This document shows positions 47,585-58,200 of a DNA stretch of 64,000 nt, piece after piece. A program made the translations under genes and the position numbers. A model generated the notes under the pieces. The model saw only the letters and a list, made by a program, of their open reading frames with translations, was not told where the DNA came from and made no database searches. Source of the stretch: a virus; the IMG/VR virus record IMGVR_UViG_3300042541_003180, positions 1-64,000 of that record. One strand, given 5' to 3'. Within the stretch, counting starts at the first letter, position 1. Every line of letters begins with the position of its first letter.

Positions 47585-48703
47585 ATGAGAGTTTTTATGA
47601 TAACTGACACTCATTTCGGTATTTATCTTAATAATTTAGATAAGTGGTTGAATATGATGGAGTCAACATTTTATGAGTTTGTTATTCCTTACTTAAAAGA
47701 AAATGTAAAAGAAGGTGATGTTCTAATACACCTTGGTGATTTATTTGATAATAGAACTAGTTTACCTATTATTGTTTTAAATAAGGTAGAGAAGATACTT
47801 AGAGAACTAGCCGAAATTCTTCCTGTTCATATAATGGTTGGAAATCATGATCTTTGGAATAAAGGATCTAATGAAGTAAACTCTGTTAGATTATATGGTT
47901 ATATCGATAACATTACAGTATATGAAGAAACGACAACATTAGATTTAGGTGGTCAAAGAATCGTTTTAATGCCTTGGGTTGAGAAACGTTTAGATATGGT
48001 AAATGAGATTAGATCTAATCAAGGAGATTATCTAATGTGTCACTCTGATTTGAATGGATGTAAAATGCACCTTAATTCAGTTGCTCATAGAAACGCTGAT
48101 AAGATTGATGTAGAAGATTTTAAGTCATATAAGAGAGCTTTTTCTGGTCACATACATATTCGTCAAGAGAATAGTAATTTCACGTTTATAGGATCTTTAT
48201 ATCAAATGGATAGAAATGATTATGGTGATCAAAAGGGAATAACAATGTTAGATCTATCTGATGATGAAGTTAGCTTTATTCCAAATACATATTCACCCGT
48301 ATTCAGAAAATATAATGTTATTTCAGAAACTGATGTTGATGGATTAGATGCTTTAAGAAATTCAAAAGATTATATTGATTTGTCTATTTCAAATAACTTA
48401 CTTATTAGTAATAGAAAATTAAGAAGAAAATTAGAAGTTCTATTGGAAAATAGTGGATTCTCTTCAGTTGATTATATTGATGATATAGTTACTAAGGTTG
48501 ACGAATCAGTTGACTCAACACCTGATGAAGAATTTGATGAAGAAAAATTAGACATTTCTATACAACTTGATTATGCCGATTATATAAAAGAGTATATAAA
48601 TAAACAAAAGTATGATAATGATACTTTTAGAGAAGGAGTGGTAACTGAATATGATGAGGTTATTAGAATTTATAACGAGAACTATAGTTCTAAAAAAGAT
48701 TAA
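47585..48703 (+). CDS. Recombination endonuclease subunit, SbcD/Mre11-like (T4 gp47-like)
   Basis: A 372-residue calcineurin-type phosphoesterase with all metal motifs: DTH (residues 8-10), GDLFD (51-55), GNHD (86-89), a CHSD segment at 152-155 and GHIHIR (188-193). The C-terminal domain is helical and acidic, for binding of the SMC-like partner (gp46/SbcC), which is not in this window. It processes DNA ends for recombination-dependent replication. It is followed by a 66-residue gene two bases downstream. Confidence 0.92.
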   Translation: MRVFMITDTHFGIYLNNLDKWLNMMESTFYEFVIPYLKENVKEGDVLIHLGDLFDNRTSLPIIVLNKVEKILRELAEILPVHIMVGNHDLWNKGSNEVNSVRLYGYIDNITVYEETTTLDLGGQRIVLMPWVEKRLDMVNEIRSNQGDYLMCHSDLNGCKMHLNSVAHRNADKIDVEDFKSYKRAFSGHIHIRQENSNFTFIGSLYQMDRNDYGDQKGITMLDLSDDEVSFIPNTYSPVFRKYNVISETDVDGLDALRNSKDYIDLSISNNLLISNRKLRRKLEVLLENSGFSSVDYIDDIVTKVDESVDSTPDEEFDEEKLDISIQLDYADYIKEYINKQKYDNDTFREGVVTEYDEVIRIYNENYSSKKD

Positions 48704-48705
48704 AA

Positions 48706-48906
48706 ATGAGAGCAGAAAACGTATTTGAAAGAATTACAAATGGAATACTATACAATCGTAATTTAAAAGTTTATACAAAGGATTATTTACAAGGAATTGT
48801 AATAGAACTTGAACAACAAGAGCAGTTTGAGAAATGTATAGAACTAAATGATTTTATAAGTAAAAGATTTAGTCACGAACTAAATTACAAAAACCCTATT
48901 AAATAA
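48706..48906 (+). CDS. Small helical protein with UVR-like motif, 66 aa
   Basis: A 66-residue protein coupled to the gp47-like gene. IVIELEQQEQFEKCIELNDF resembles the short helical-hairpin UVR motif (A...E.YE.A..LRD.I), which mediates protein contacts in UvrB and ClpC. T4 has a similarly placed small gene between 47 and 46. The stop codon is inside a terminator hairpin. Confidence 0.58.
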   Translation: MRAENVFERITNGILYNRNLKVYTKDYLQGIVIELEQQEQFEKCIELNDFISKRFSHELNYKNPIK

Positions 48907-48918
48907 TAGGGTTTTTAT
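48888..48918. terminator. Bidirectional intrinsic terminator
   Basis: AACCCTATT-AAAT-AATAGGGTT in A/T-runs, including the stop of 48706-48906 and facing the stop of 48921-49679. Confidence 0.83.
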
Positions 48919-48920
48919 TT

Positions 48921-49679
48921 TTAAAATTTTATAAATAATACTTGTACTGGTATACCAAGTTGAAGAGCTATAGTAGACCTTTTGTGTCCTCCAATCAATC
49001 TATTATCATTACCTTGATTGTCCTTTAAGTTTATAACAAAGGGCGTGGGTAAAGATATTTTACCATTATTTTTAATCAAATCATCATAAGTTATTAAGTA
49101 TCGTTCAACATCTGCTTTAATTGGACAAGTAGGTAATGCACTTTTTAGTTCTTCAATACCTTTTATACCTTTATTTTTAACTTGAAAAGAACCTTTCCAT
49201 CCTCCCTTTCCAGATGTACTACCGAATATTTTTGTTAAATCTCCCATATTTCCGGTTGAATCAACATCTTTCCAAGTAACTACACTACATGATTTTATAA
49301 AATTTGATACTTCTTTTATACAAGTTGGATCACCGCCCTCTACAATACCATCTTTATCTGGAACACCAACTATATCCTTTTTAAATTCAATGTTTCCAAA
49401 TCCTAAACTTTCAGGATTTTTATTTAACAATAGTTTTTTAATTTCTTCCTTATCGGTTGTTTCTTTTTTAAGATAATTTTTTACTACATAATGAAAAACA
49501 CTAGGTATTTTAGCATAAACCCTATCAAAGTTATCTGGTTTAAAAAACAACTCCATATTATTTATCAACTCATGTAGTTCTGATAAAATTGTTTTATCAT
49601 CTGGTGTAACCCAATCGATTTCAAATTTCATCTCATTTTCATCTAGTATGAATGATTCATATACTTTTAAATACCTCAT
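48921..49679 (-). CDS. Virion-type protein with capsid-targeting-like leader and ParB-like C-terminal domain, 252 aa
   Basis: The leader MRYLKVYESFILDENEM has ILDE near residue 14. The C-terminal 70 residues contain SLPTPFVINLKDNQGNDNR and LIGGHKRSTIALQLGIPVQV, the ParB/Srx core (xGHxRxxAAxxLGxxxVPV) with nuclease-type GxHR variant GGHKR. Some ParB-like proteins bind or cut DNA or hydrolyse CTP. A copy packed in the head could act on DNA during or just after entry (inference). The gene heads the downstream part of a five-gene minus operon. Confidence 0.7.
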   Translation of the reverse strand: MRYLKVYESFILDENEMKFEIDWVTPDDKTILSELHELINNMELFFKPDNFDRVYAKIPSVFHYVVKNYLKKETTDKEEIKKLLLNKNPESLGFGNIEFKKDIVGVPDKDGIVEGGDPTCIKEVSNFIKSCSVVTWKDVDSTGNMGDLTKIFGSTSGKGGWKGSFQVKNKGIKGIEELKSALPTCPIKADVERYLITYDDLIKNNGKISLPTPFVINLKDNQGNDNRLIGGHKRSTIALQLGIPVQVLFIKF

Positions 49680-49936
49680 AATTTTTGTAATTTTATTTTC
49701 AAATCTCCAGTTCCTTTTATAACTCTGTGATAAACTCCCATTGGTATAAAAACTTCACCTTGAATAACTTTTGGTAATTCATCATCTAATTGTACTTGCC
49801 AATCTGTTTCACCAATAGATTCAATTATCCTATCTTCTCTATCTCTGTGCCATTGATAATCTCCAGAGTCAGTATTTTGTTTAAACTCTCTGATAAATAT
49901 ATTATCTGATATTATTTCTTCTTTAAACGGTAACAT
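49676..49936 (-). CDS. Cupin-like small protein, 86 aa
   Basis: YQWHRDREDRIIESIGETDW then LPKVIQGEVFIPMGVYHRVI suggests a compact jelly-roll: His and acidic residues on one strand, and PMGVYHRV on the closing strand, as in cupins or small dioxygenase folds. Metal binding by His29, Asp/Glu and His74-like positions is plausible. It overlaps both neighbours by one to four bases. The substrate is unknown. Confidence 0.62.
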   Translation of the reverse strand: MLPFKEEIISDNIFIREFKQNTDSGDYQWHRDREDRIIESIGETDWQVQLDDELPKVIQGEVFIPMGVYHRVIKGTGDLKIKLQKL

Positions 49937-50520
49937 TATAAAATCTTATTAATTTTTTCAATTGAGGATTCATCAAATATTGCCACATTTTTAGAACCTC
50001 TTTCTGCAACCATAAATCCATCATATCCTTTTGACTTTATTTGATTGATAATTGGATCACATTCTATTATTTGCCAAGAACCATTCTTTATTAGCCAAAG
50101 ATAGTTATAAACAGTTTGTGAAAAATCTTCTAAATCAAATTCCTTTTCGGTATCATAATCAAATCCTTTGAATCCTTTACCTCTATTTGCTATAAATTTT
50201 TTACCATTTGTAGGATCTTCATATTTATCATCTATCATTTTTTGTAATATTGATTTAAGTTCTAACTCTTTCATAGTCTTTACTTGCATCGGATCACATA
50301 TTTTTAGATTTGACTTTATTTTTATTTCCCAAACGGCTCCTTCTGGAAATTGTTCTCTTTCATCGAATCCTGCAAAGTTTTTTGCAAAGTCTAAATTACT
50401 TGTTAAAAATATAGCACCTGCAAATCTTTTTCTCTTTGGTGGAAAATCTCCTTTTCTATTACCATGATATAACTTTTCTTCTATAGATTCAAATATTTTG
50501 TATTCTTTTAAGTATTTCAT
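49936..50520 (-). CDS. ADP-ribosyltransferase-like protein with capsid-targeting-like leader, 194 aa
   Basis: The leader MKYLKEYKIFESIEEK is followed directly by LYHGNRKGD (His19), like strand 1 of H-Y-E type ADP-ribosyltransferases. GAIFLTSNLDFAKNFAG resembles the STS/aromatic region, and the end KGYDGFMVAERGSKNVAIFD resembles the last strand with the catalytic acidic or Q position. This pattern occurs in ART-type domains of phage polyvalent proteins. T4 Alt is a packaged ADP-ribosyltransferase with a cleaved leader that modifies host RNA polymerase; this may be an analogue. Catalytic residues cannot be proven by reading. Confidence 0.65.
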   Translation of the reverse strand: MKYLKEYKIFESIEEKLYHGNRKGDFPPKRKRFAGAIFLTSNLDFAKNFAGFDEREQFPEGAVWEIKIKSNLKICDPMQVKTMKELELKSILQKMIDDKYEDPTNGKKFIANRGKGFKGFDYDTEKEFDLEDFSQTVYNYLWLIKNGSWQIIECDPIINQIKSKGYDGFMVAERGSKNVAIFDESSIEKINKIL

Positions 50521-50524
50521 TCTA

Positions 50525-51622
50525 TTATGTTATTTTTATTGCATCAAGCTTTGGTTTTACTATCATATAGATACCCACAGATATTACCAATGTGTCTAAT
50601 ACATTTAGTATTGAACCAACGTATGGTATTTTCATAACTGCGGCTTTTATACCTTTTGTAATATCTTCTCCATTAAATCCTACCATTTTCCAAACTTCAT
50701 CCATCGATTTATCTTGTATTGAGTTAGTTAGTTCATCAAAACCACTTGCCTTTGAGACAAAATCTTTAAATTTATTTATACTACCTAAAACTTTATAAAA
50801 AATATATAACTCTAATATTTGAAATAGAAATACGAAAGATTTTCCAAATCTACTCATAGATTCTGATTTACCTGTTGTCAACCAACAAAAAAATTTATCC
50901 ATTAGTTGTGATAGTTTACTTATTCCTTGTTTCATTAAATCCTCGATTTTTGGAATCCAATTAAATGGTGGATAAGTCATTATTTTCTCACCTAATCTTT
51001 GTAAAAATGATTTTTTTTCTTCTTCACCATTATCCTCTAATAAAAAATTATCATCTAAATAAATAAGTCCTTCATTAGTTCCTAAGTTTAATACACCTGA
51101 AAATGTTTCTGATAATCTAGTCACTAAATCTGTTATAATTTGACCTGATGCTATATATTTTAGTAGTTCTGATATACTCGTTATATAAGATTTTAGTTTA
51201 ATTAGTTTTTTATTTTCTATAAATTCGATTAGTGGTTCTATAAATCCACTATCTTTTAACGCATGTTCTTTTATTTTCTGTTCCATTGATAAAAATTGTG
51301 TCTTAACATAATTACCAATTTGTCCTGCTAGTGATTTTGCAAAATCTAATACATCTTTTGCTTTTTTTGCTAAATCAACTAATAGTTCACCTGCTTTAGA
51401 TTTTACTGCTAAAACTCCTCTCTTACCTTTATCTACTAAATCAGAAAACCAGGATTCATTTATCATACCATAGTTAGAGTCTATTAGTATTTTCTCATTT
51501 ATAGTTAAATGACTTTCATATAATGAATTGAATATCATAGTAAAGTTAGATATATCATTACTATCAATACCCTCTAATATATTTACTTCTGAAAAATTCT
51601 CGTATGTCTTTAAGTATCTCAT
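50525..51622 (-). CDS. Virion-type membrane-segment protein with capsid-targeting-like leader, 365 aa
   Basis: The leader MRYLKTYENFSEVNILEG has ILE at residues 15-17. Amphipathic helices (VKSKAGELLVDLAKKAKDVL) follow. Hydrophobic helices occur near residues 265-290 (FVFLFQILELYIFYKVLG) and at the C-terminus (VGSILNVLDTLVISVGIYMIV). It resembles 33353 and 23789 in combining packaging leader and membrane segments. Ejected proteins that build a channel, as in podoviruses, would have such features (inference). Confidence 0.65.
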   Translation of the reverse strand: MRYLKTYENFSEVNILEGIDSNDISNFTMIFNSLYESHLTINEKILIDSNYGMINESWFSDLVDKGKRGVLAVKSKAGELLVDLAKKAKDVLDFAKSLAGQIGNYVKTQFLSMEQKIKEHALKDSGFIEPLIEFIENKKLIKLKSYITSISELLKYIASGQIITDLVTRLSETFSGVLNLGTNEGLIYLDDNFLLEDNGEEEKKSFLQRLGEKIMTYPPFNWIPKIEDLMKQGISKLSQLMDKFFCWLTTGKSESMSRFGKSFVFLFQILELYIFYKVLGSINKFKDFVSKASGFDELTNSIQDKSMDEVWKMVGFNGEDITKGIKAAVMKIPYVGSILNVLDTLVISVGIYMIVKPKLDAIKIT

Positions 51623-51637
51623 ATTATTATAAATTTT

Positions 51638-52216
51638 TTACCAGAAGCCGGGGTACGTACGTCCACCCCACAGATGTCCGTATTTATTTATTCTGCATGC
51701 CCAATAACCTGCAGTAGTTTTATCTTTCTTAGTATCACACTTATGTCTTGCTGCAAATGATTTTCTTGCTTTAGGATCACTTACCTTAGCAGTTAGACCA
51801 CCATGAACATCTCCAAAGGCAATCTTTTTAACATTTCCAGTTTTAGGATTTCTAACATAAACATGGTATTTCTTAGTACCACCTCTCATAGGTTTATTCA
51901 ACTCTACTTCTCTACCTTTGTATTCTGCTTCGTTTAATTCTTCAATAGTTTCCATTGGTAAATCTAAAGGAACTATTTGACCTTCATATTCGGCAAATCG
52001 ACCTATATCAGTTGATTCAAATAATTCGGTATCTAATTCAGATAATTCGATTTGATTTGCATCAAATAATTGTCTTGCTTCTTTAATTAGGTTAAAGTAT
52101 TGATTAGATCCAGGTCTAAATACATTTTCAACAATAGGTTTATTATTATCGATGTGATATTGTAGATTTTCTGATATTCTACCAGAGAATGATTCAAATA
52201 GTTTTAAGTACTTCAT
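51638..52216 (-). CDS. Virion-type protein with capsid-targeting-like leader and conserved phage C-terminal domain, 192 aa
   Basis: The leader MKYLKLFESFSGRISEN, the best consensus copy, has ISE at residues 14-16. The last 80 residues (KKYHVYVRNPKTGNVKKIAF, FAARHKCDTKKDKTTAGYWA, and CRINKYGHLWGG) form a domain I recall from many marine T4-like phages, with one Cys pair and a basic, aromatic end; its function is undescribed. A TTAATATATAC element lies about 20 bases upstream. It heads the five-gene minus operon. Confidence 0.7.
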   Translation of the reverse strand: MKYLKLFESFSGRISENLQYHIDNNKPIVENVFRPGSNQYFNLIKEARQLFDANQIELSELDTELFESTDIGRFAEYEGQIVPLDLPMETIEELNEAEYKGREVELNKPMRGGTKKYHVYVRNPKTGNVKKIAFGDVHGGLTAKVSDPKARKSFAARHKCDTKKDKTTAGYWACRINKYGHLWGGRTYPGFW

Positions 52217-52236
52217 ATTAAGTAAATAATTTTTTA

Positions 52237-52247
52237 GTATATATTAA
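52237..52247 (-). promoter_or_regulatory. Phage-type TTAATATATAC element
   Basis: The complement reads TTAATATATAC and then TAAAAAATT, 20 bases before the ATG at 52216. The same extended sequence precedes 37992. Confidence 0.45.
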
Positions 52248-52265
52248 TTATCAAGAACTCAAAAT

Positions 52266-52275
52266 TTAATATATA
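52266..52275 (+). promoter_or_regulatory. Phage-type TTAATATATA element
   Basis: TTAATATATA 21 bases before the ATG at 52297. With 52237-52247 it forms a divergent promoter region for virion genes. Confidence 0.45.
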
Positions 52276-52296
52276 ATCAAAACTCAATAAAATTAA

Positions 52297-55200
52297 ATGT
52301 CTAGTCACGAAAACTTATATTTCTTTAATAAACAAGGAGATGCTCTAAACTTTAGATATGATGATACAACTCAACTATTCCAAGGAGATATTCTATTTGA
52401 TGAAAATTCAAACGATACTTTTAAAACATTTGCTCTTTATACATTAGAGCGAATTGAAGCATTTGATTTTGAATCACCTGGTGATTTAGGAACTAATAAA
52501 TTTCAGTTATTTAATGAGTATGGACTACATTATTATGGATGTACTAATTCATCTCAACAACAAATAACTAAAATAGAACCTGCTAATAATGATCCTGATT
52601 TTTATTCTAAATGGATCTATGGACAGAATTTTGAGTCTAAGTTTCCCGTTGGAACTTTAATTGTATTTAATCAAAATCTATTAGAGTTTACAAATATAAA
52701 TCAAACGTTTGTTGTTGTTGGAACTAAAAAGAATGCTATTTTAATTATTTCAACGGTTGATAACTCTACATTTGAAAGTACATATTATAATGATTATATA
52801 AATAATTCTTTATATTCTGGAAAAACAATATCTGGTATTGATGCAATTGGTATTTATAACTATATTGATACAAATTATGTTAATAATTTATCACCTTGGA
52901 ATGAACCTAATTTTTATGATAAAGTTTATAAAGGTAAGAAATTAAATATTATAAACAGTAAATCAAATGATGGTACTTATACTATTAAGGGTCCTGAAAT
53001 TACTGATATTATGCATTTTGAATATTCGCTTAGTCAAGCAGTTCTACCAGTAGATTCTGATTTAATTATTGAAGTTGTTTTAGGTACAGATTTACCTAAA
53101 TTATATGATGGTGGTTTGAATATAACTGGTGATAATAGAATATTAGTAAATGATTATATACATTATCCAAGGTTATTACGAGCAGGACAAGAGTTTAAAA
53201 TAGTTGGTTCAGTTCTTAATGAAAACTTTTTAACAGTTGCGGATATTTATGATTTTGAATCAATTTATACTACTAAACATTATGAGTTAGACGATCAAAT
53301 ATACTTTCAAGGTAAATTATATCAATGTATTTTAGGTTATACACATAGTTATACTGATGATGCTACTAGATATTTAACTCCTAATGTAGATACCACTCAC
53401 TGGTCTAATCCAACTTATATTAAAGTAAATGAAACTACGACTGTTGAACCTTTACTTTTTGCTCAGTTATATTTAACAAAAGAAAAGTATTATTATGATT
53501 ATGGTTATACACAATCTGCTTCGGTAACATTGGCTTCTGCTGCGGAAAAATATAAAACAGATTTAAGTATATTTAATGTTGATCTTTATTATGATAAAGG
53601 ATATTTAAAAGCAGACTTAGTTTATCCTAGTAGATACGCTAGAGTTAATTTTTATCATACCTCAGTTGATCCTCTAAACACTATAGGAACAGAATACAGA
53701 TCATTTGAGAGACTTTTACAAGTAAATGAGACACTTACTCCGGAGTTCAATTATGATTACTCAGAGAACTTTAAATACAATATTGTATTTACTGATTTAG
53801 ATGAATATGGTTTAAAGTTAATTATAAATAAACAAGTTTACGAAGAAGAAATTTCATATGTTTATAGTGGTATTGGTCTAGATATGCCTAGAACGATTGA
53901 TAAAACACTTAGAAATTGGTTAACAAGAAATTATCTTACCTTATATAAATTAGGACTTGATGTAGAGTTGGCTTATACTTATGTTCCAAACTTAGGATTA
54001 CCTATTAACTCATTGTTTTACAACTCAATTGTGGTAAGAACGGAATATCCAAATGTTCCAGTTGATATAAGTGATGTTTTAGTTGGAACAACTGCTAATT
54101 ATTTCATTGAGCACTCAAGAGTACTTTTTAATGATTTAGGACCTTCTTTGAATATAAAGATAAATAATAAGGATCATATTATACAAACATCAAACTTTTA
54201 TGTATTAAATATAAATGCTAATTTATTACCACTTAATAGTGAAGTTATTGGTGCGACTGCTGGAACATATAGTACAATATTTAGTACAGGTGATACTGCA
54301 AATATATCTGTTGGTATTGATGGAAAGGTATCATCAATTGTACTTTCATCAGTTGGTAATATTGGATATTCAATAGGTTCGACATTTAGTTTAGAATTTG
54401 GTGGTATAAATGGTACGTCATCTATTTTATTTGAAGTTGGTGTCAACGATTTACAAATAAAGGCCGACGTTCCAAAAACATTACAATCTTGGATTGACTT
54501 ATATGCAACTGATTTATTAGAATATGGTTTTATTGTTACAAATATAAATAGTGTTTTAAAGTTTGATGTTAAACAAACAGACGTTGCTTTTGATTACACA
54601 ATAAAAACTGGTAAAGTTAATTTACCTGGGTTATCAGATTATGTGATAACTAATAAAATGAGAGGTAATTTTGGTGGTTTAATTACTTCTAATGAAGTTA
54701 TACTTTCTGCAACCTCTTCATATTCATTTGAACAAGAAGGATTTGCAACTGGTATGGTATTTTCAATTAATAATACATTCTGGCCTTTAATGAATGTCGA
54801 ATATAACATTCAATACTTAGATCCATTAGTACTTAATTTAAGTTATGAAGGTCCTTTCTGGGATTACAATAATACAATCTGTGATAAATCTCCATTTGTT
54901 ACGATTGCATTTAATTTGGGATTTGGTCAAACTGGTTGTGGTGCTATTAGTTCCACCGGGATTGGAGGTCAATTTAATCAGTATCAATTTGATGATACTC
55001 AGTTTAATATTGTTTTCTATCCAAATACTTATCAAATAAGTGATTATGCTTCTACTACTAATTTAGTTGATATTAAATATATTCAATTATCAAACACAAT
55101 TTTATCATATGGTGATAATTTGGTTGTACACGACTCTTATACTGGTACTTTCTTAATAGAAATTGAGTTGGTTGGTAATGTCGATAGTATTAAAATGGAA

Positions 55201-58200
55201 TATAACCCAGTAAACAACTATGTTTATTGTTTATCTAAAAATATTGTTTGGATAGTTGATCCTTCTACAAATCTTTTACTTACGTCATTTACTTTAAGTT
55301 ATGATGCTGTTGATTTACAAATAAATCCTATTAATGGTGATGTTTATATTACTTATAGTAATTTATCTCAAGTACATATTTTCTATTCTACGACATTTAA
55401 TGGAGTTCTAGATGATTATATAGTATCAACATTTGGTAATACTGGTAAAATGGCTTTTAGTGAGTTTGAACAAGATATGTATGTTGTTACAACTAATAAT
55501 GTTTTAAGAATTAATGGTACAAATAGAACTTTACTAACATCTTATAGTGTTCCTGGTGCAATTGATGTCATTGTATATGAACCAGTTAATGAGTCAATAT
55601 ATGTTTATGGTGCTAGTAATTTATACCAAATAGATAATGGTTCTATTAATAGTATATCTGTTACAACAGAGTCATTTAATGATATTATCTTTAATAATTT
55701 AACTGGAGATATGAATATATCTGATTCTTCTAATCAGATTAAGAGATTAAGTTTAGATGGTACAATAGTTAATGATGTTAATATTTCTAATCACGGTTAT
55801 ATGGCTTTAAATCAATATGATGGAGCTATTTATATATCATCTCAAAATACCAATTCGGTTATTGTTGTTGATTCGATTACTAACCAATTGGTATATATGA
55901 ATAGTTTAATTGCACCAACGACAAAATTATGTTATAATCCTGATAGAAAATCTATATGGGTATTACAACCATCACTTAACCAATTAGTTGAGATATTAGT
56001 TGAATTAAAAAATGAAATAACAACTGAACCTGCTGTAGTGGAAGAAGTTATAGTAGATAATTTATATGGAACGTTACATCCTTCGTTTAAAGAAAGAGAT
56101 GATATGTGGTTAAAAACTAGAGATTATTTTAGAAGACCTAGAGAAAACTTTAATACGGACTATAGAGTTAAGTATTATTGGAAATGGTTCTCTGATAATA
56201 TTCCTCAGTTCTTTATGTATGATTTTTCCGGAGAACAATTATCACAAACAACAACTGGTTCATACTCGTATGTTGGACCAACACCATTATCTACGGTTGT
56301 TTTAAATAAAAAATCAAACAAGGATGTTACTAAGGTTTCTCTTCCTGAGTATCAACAAACAATATTTGATAAAATTGAGTATCCATTGAGTTATATTGAT
56401 GACGAACTTGATATTTCAACCGATGTTGAACCTTTACAATTATTCATTGGGTTTAGAGCTGATAATGAGGGTGCTTTACGTTCTTTACTTCAGTTATATA
56501 AAAAAGAAGATATTTCTTTAAAAATTAATTCTAATAACTATAATCAAGTTTATTTAGAAACATTAGATGTAAATGGTCCTGATAAGAGAGGTATGATTTC
56601 ATTAGGTCAGTATTCTACCGCATCATTTGTAGATAGTGGATTAAAATCTGGTCAGCATATTGTTATTTATCTTAAAGACAATCAAAATAGAAGAAATCAA
56701 TATATTTCTAATAATAATGGTAGTATATTTAAAATTAGAGACGTTTATACTAGTCAAATAATAGTAGATTTCTTTAATATTACTAATGATATAATTGATA
56801 CAGAGACTTCAATAATTGTTGATTATCCAAAATCTGGTGAAACTACATATTTAGATTTCACTATTGAAGTTATTGATAAGGAAATTGGTAGATTCTTTAC
56901 TTATGGTCAAACAGAAGAAGAAGATATACGTTTTAAGATCGAATTAGGAAATGTTGGTAAGTTAATTGCACCAGATGATGTATTTATATTTAAACAATAT
57001 GATATAGAAGAAGGTGGTATTGATTGGTTATATCTTAATAAGAAGAGAAAGGAGATGTTGATGATGAAACATTTAATTTATCCTTATATTGGCTCTTATA
57101 AGTCAATTATTAATGCAATTAACTTCTTTGGATATAATGATTTACAATTAAATGAATATTATAGAAATATAGATCCTAGTGCCGTTAACTTTACTAAGTT
57201 GTTTAAAGTTGAAATACCTGATATTTTTGACAATACAGTTGAAGGCTGGACTGAAAATGATTTTATCAAACATACAATGCCAAATGATAATTTTGAAGAA
57301 ACTAACTTATTTAACTTAACTTACTTTATTACTGATAAAGAGGGTAATAATATTTTAAACTATACGTTAGATGAGATTATTATAAAATTACAGGGATTAA
57401 AATACTGGTTAAAGAAAAATATAATTCCGTTAACACATAAAATACTTGATATTACAGGAAGTGCATACTTTACGGGTGGTACTCAAATACAACATAGATT
57501 ACACGATATAAGAATAGTTAATATTTATGATAATATGACACCTATTACATTTAAGTTAAATGAAGCTTATCTTATGCCAGTTAATAGTGGTTCTACTGTT
57601 TATAATTGTGTATTGGATTTTTATAGTATTATACCAGATGTTGGTGCAGATAAAACTAAAACAGGTTTAGTTGTACCACCAACTCCATTTAATGGCAAAA
57701 CCTTAGTTTTACCCGACTATTTTACTGTTAAGATTAGAACTTATAAAACATATAAAGAGTGGGCACCATTCGCTACGTATGATTTGGGTGACAGAGTGAC
57801 TTACTATGGTAAGTTATATGAATCTGCGACTTCTTCAAATAAAGTCAATTCTCCAAGAGAGTATGAAACGGTTACTCCTTGGTTATCTGGTGATGTGTAT
57901 GATTTAACAAGTATAGTAGAGTATAATAGAAATATTTATGTATTTACTAAAAATGCAACTGCATCAACTATTACTCCTTATGCAGATAATTTTAATTGGA
58001 ATCAAATTAATAAATGGATAGAAATTGATTGGTCACCAGTTCAAACTATTTCTGAGTTTAGATCAGGTAATAATTTACTTCCTTTTAACTTTACATTGGA
58101 CTCAAATATAGATCCTTTTGTTACGGTGGAAGTTATTTCTGATAATGGTTATGGATGTGTTTATAATGATAAGAAAAACTATGAAATAAGAGGTTTAAAA

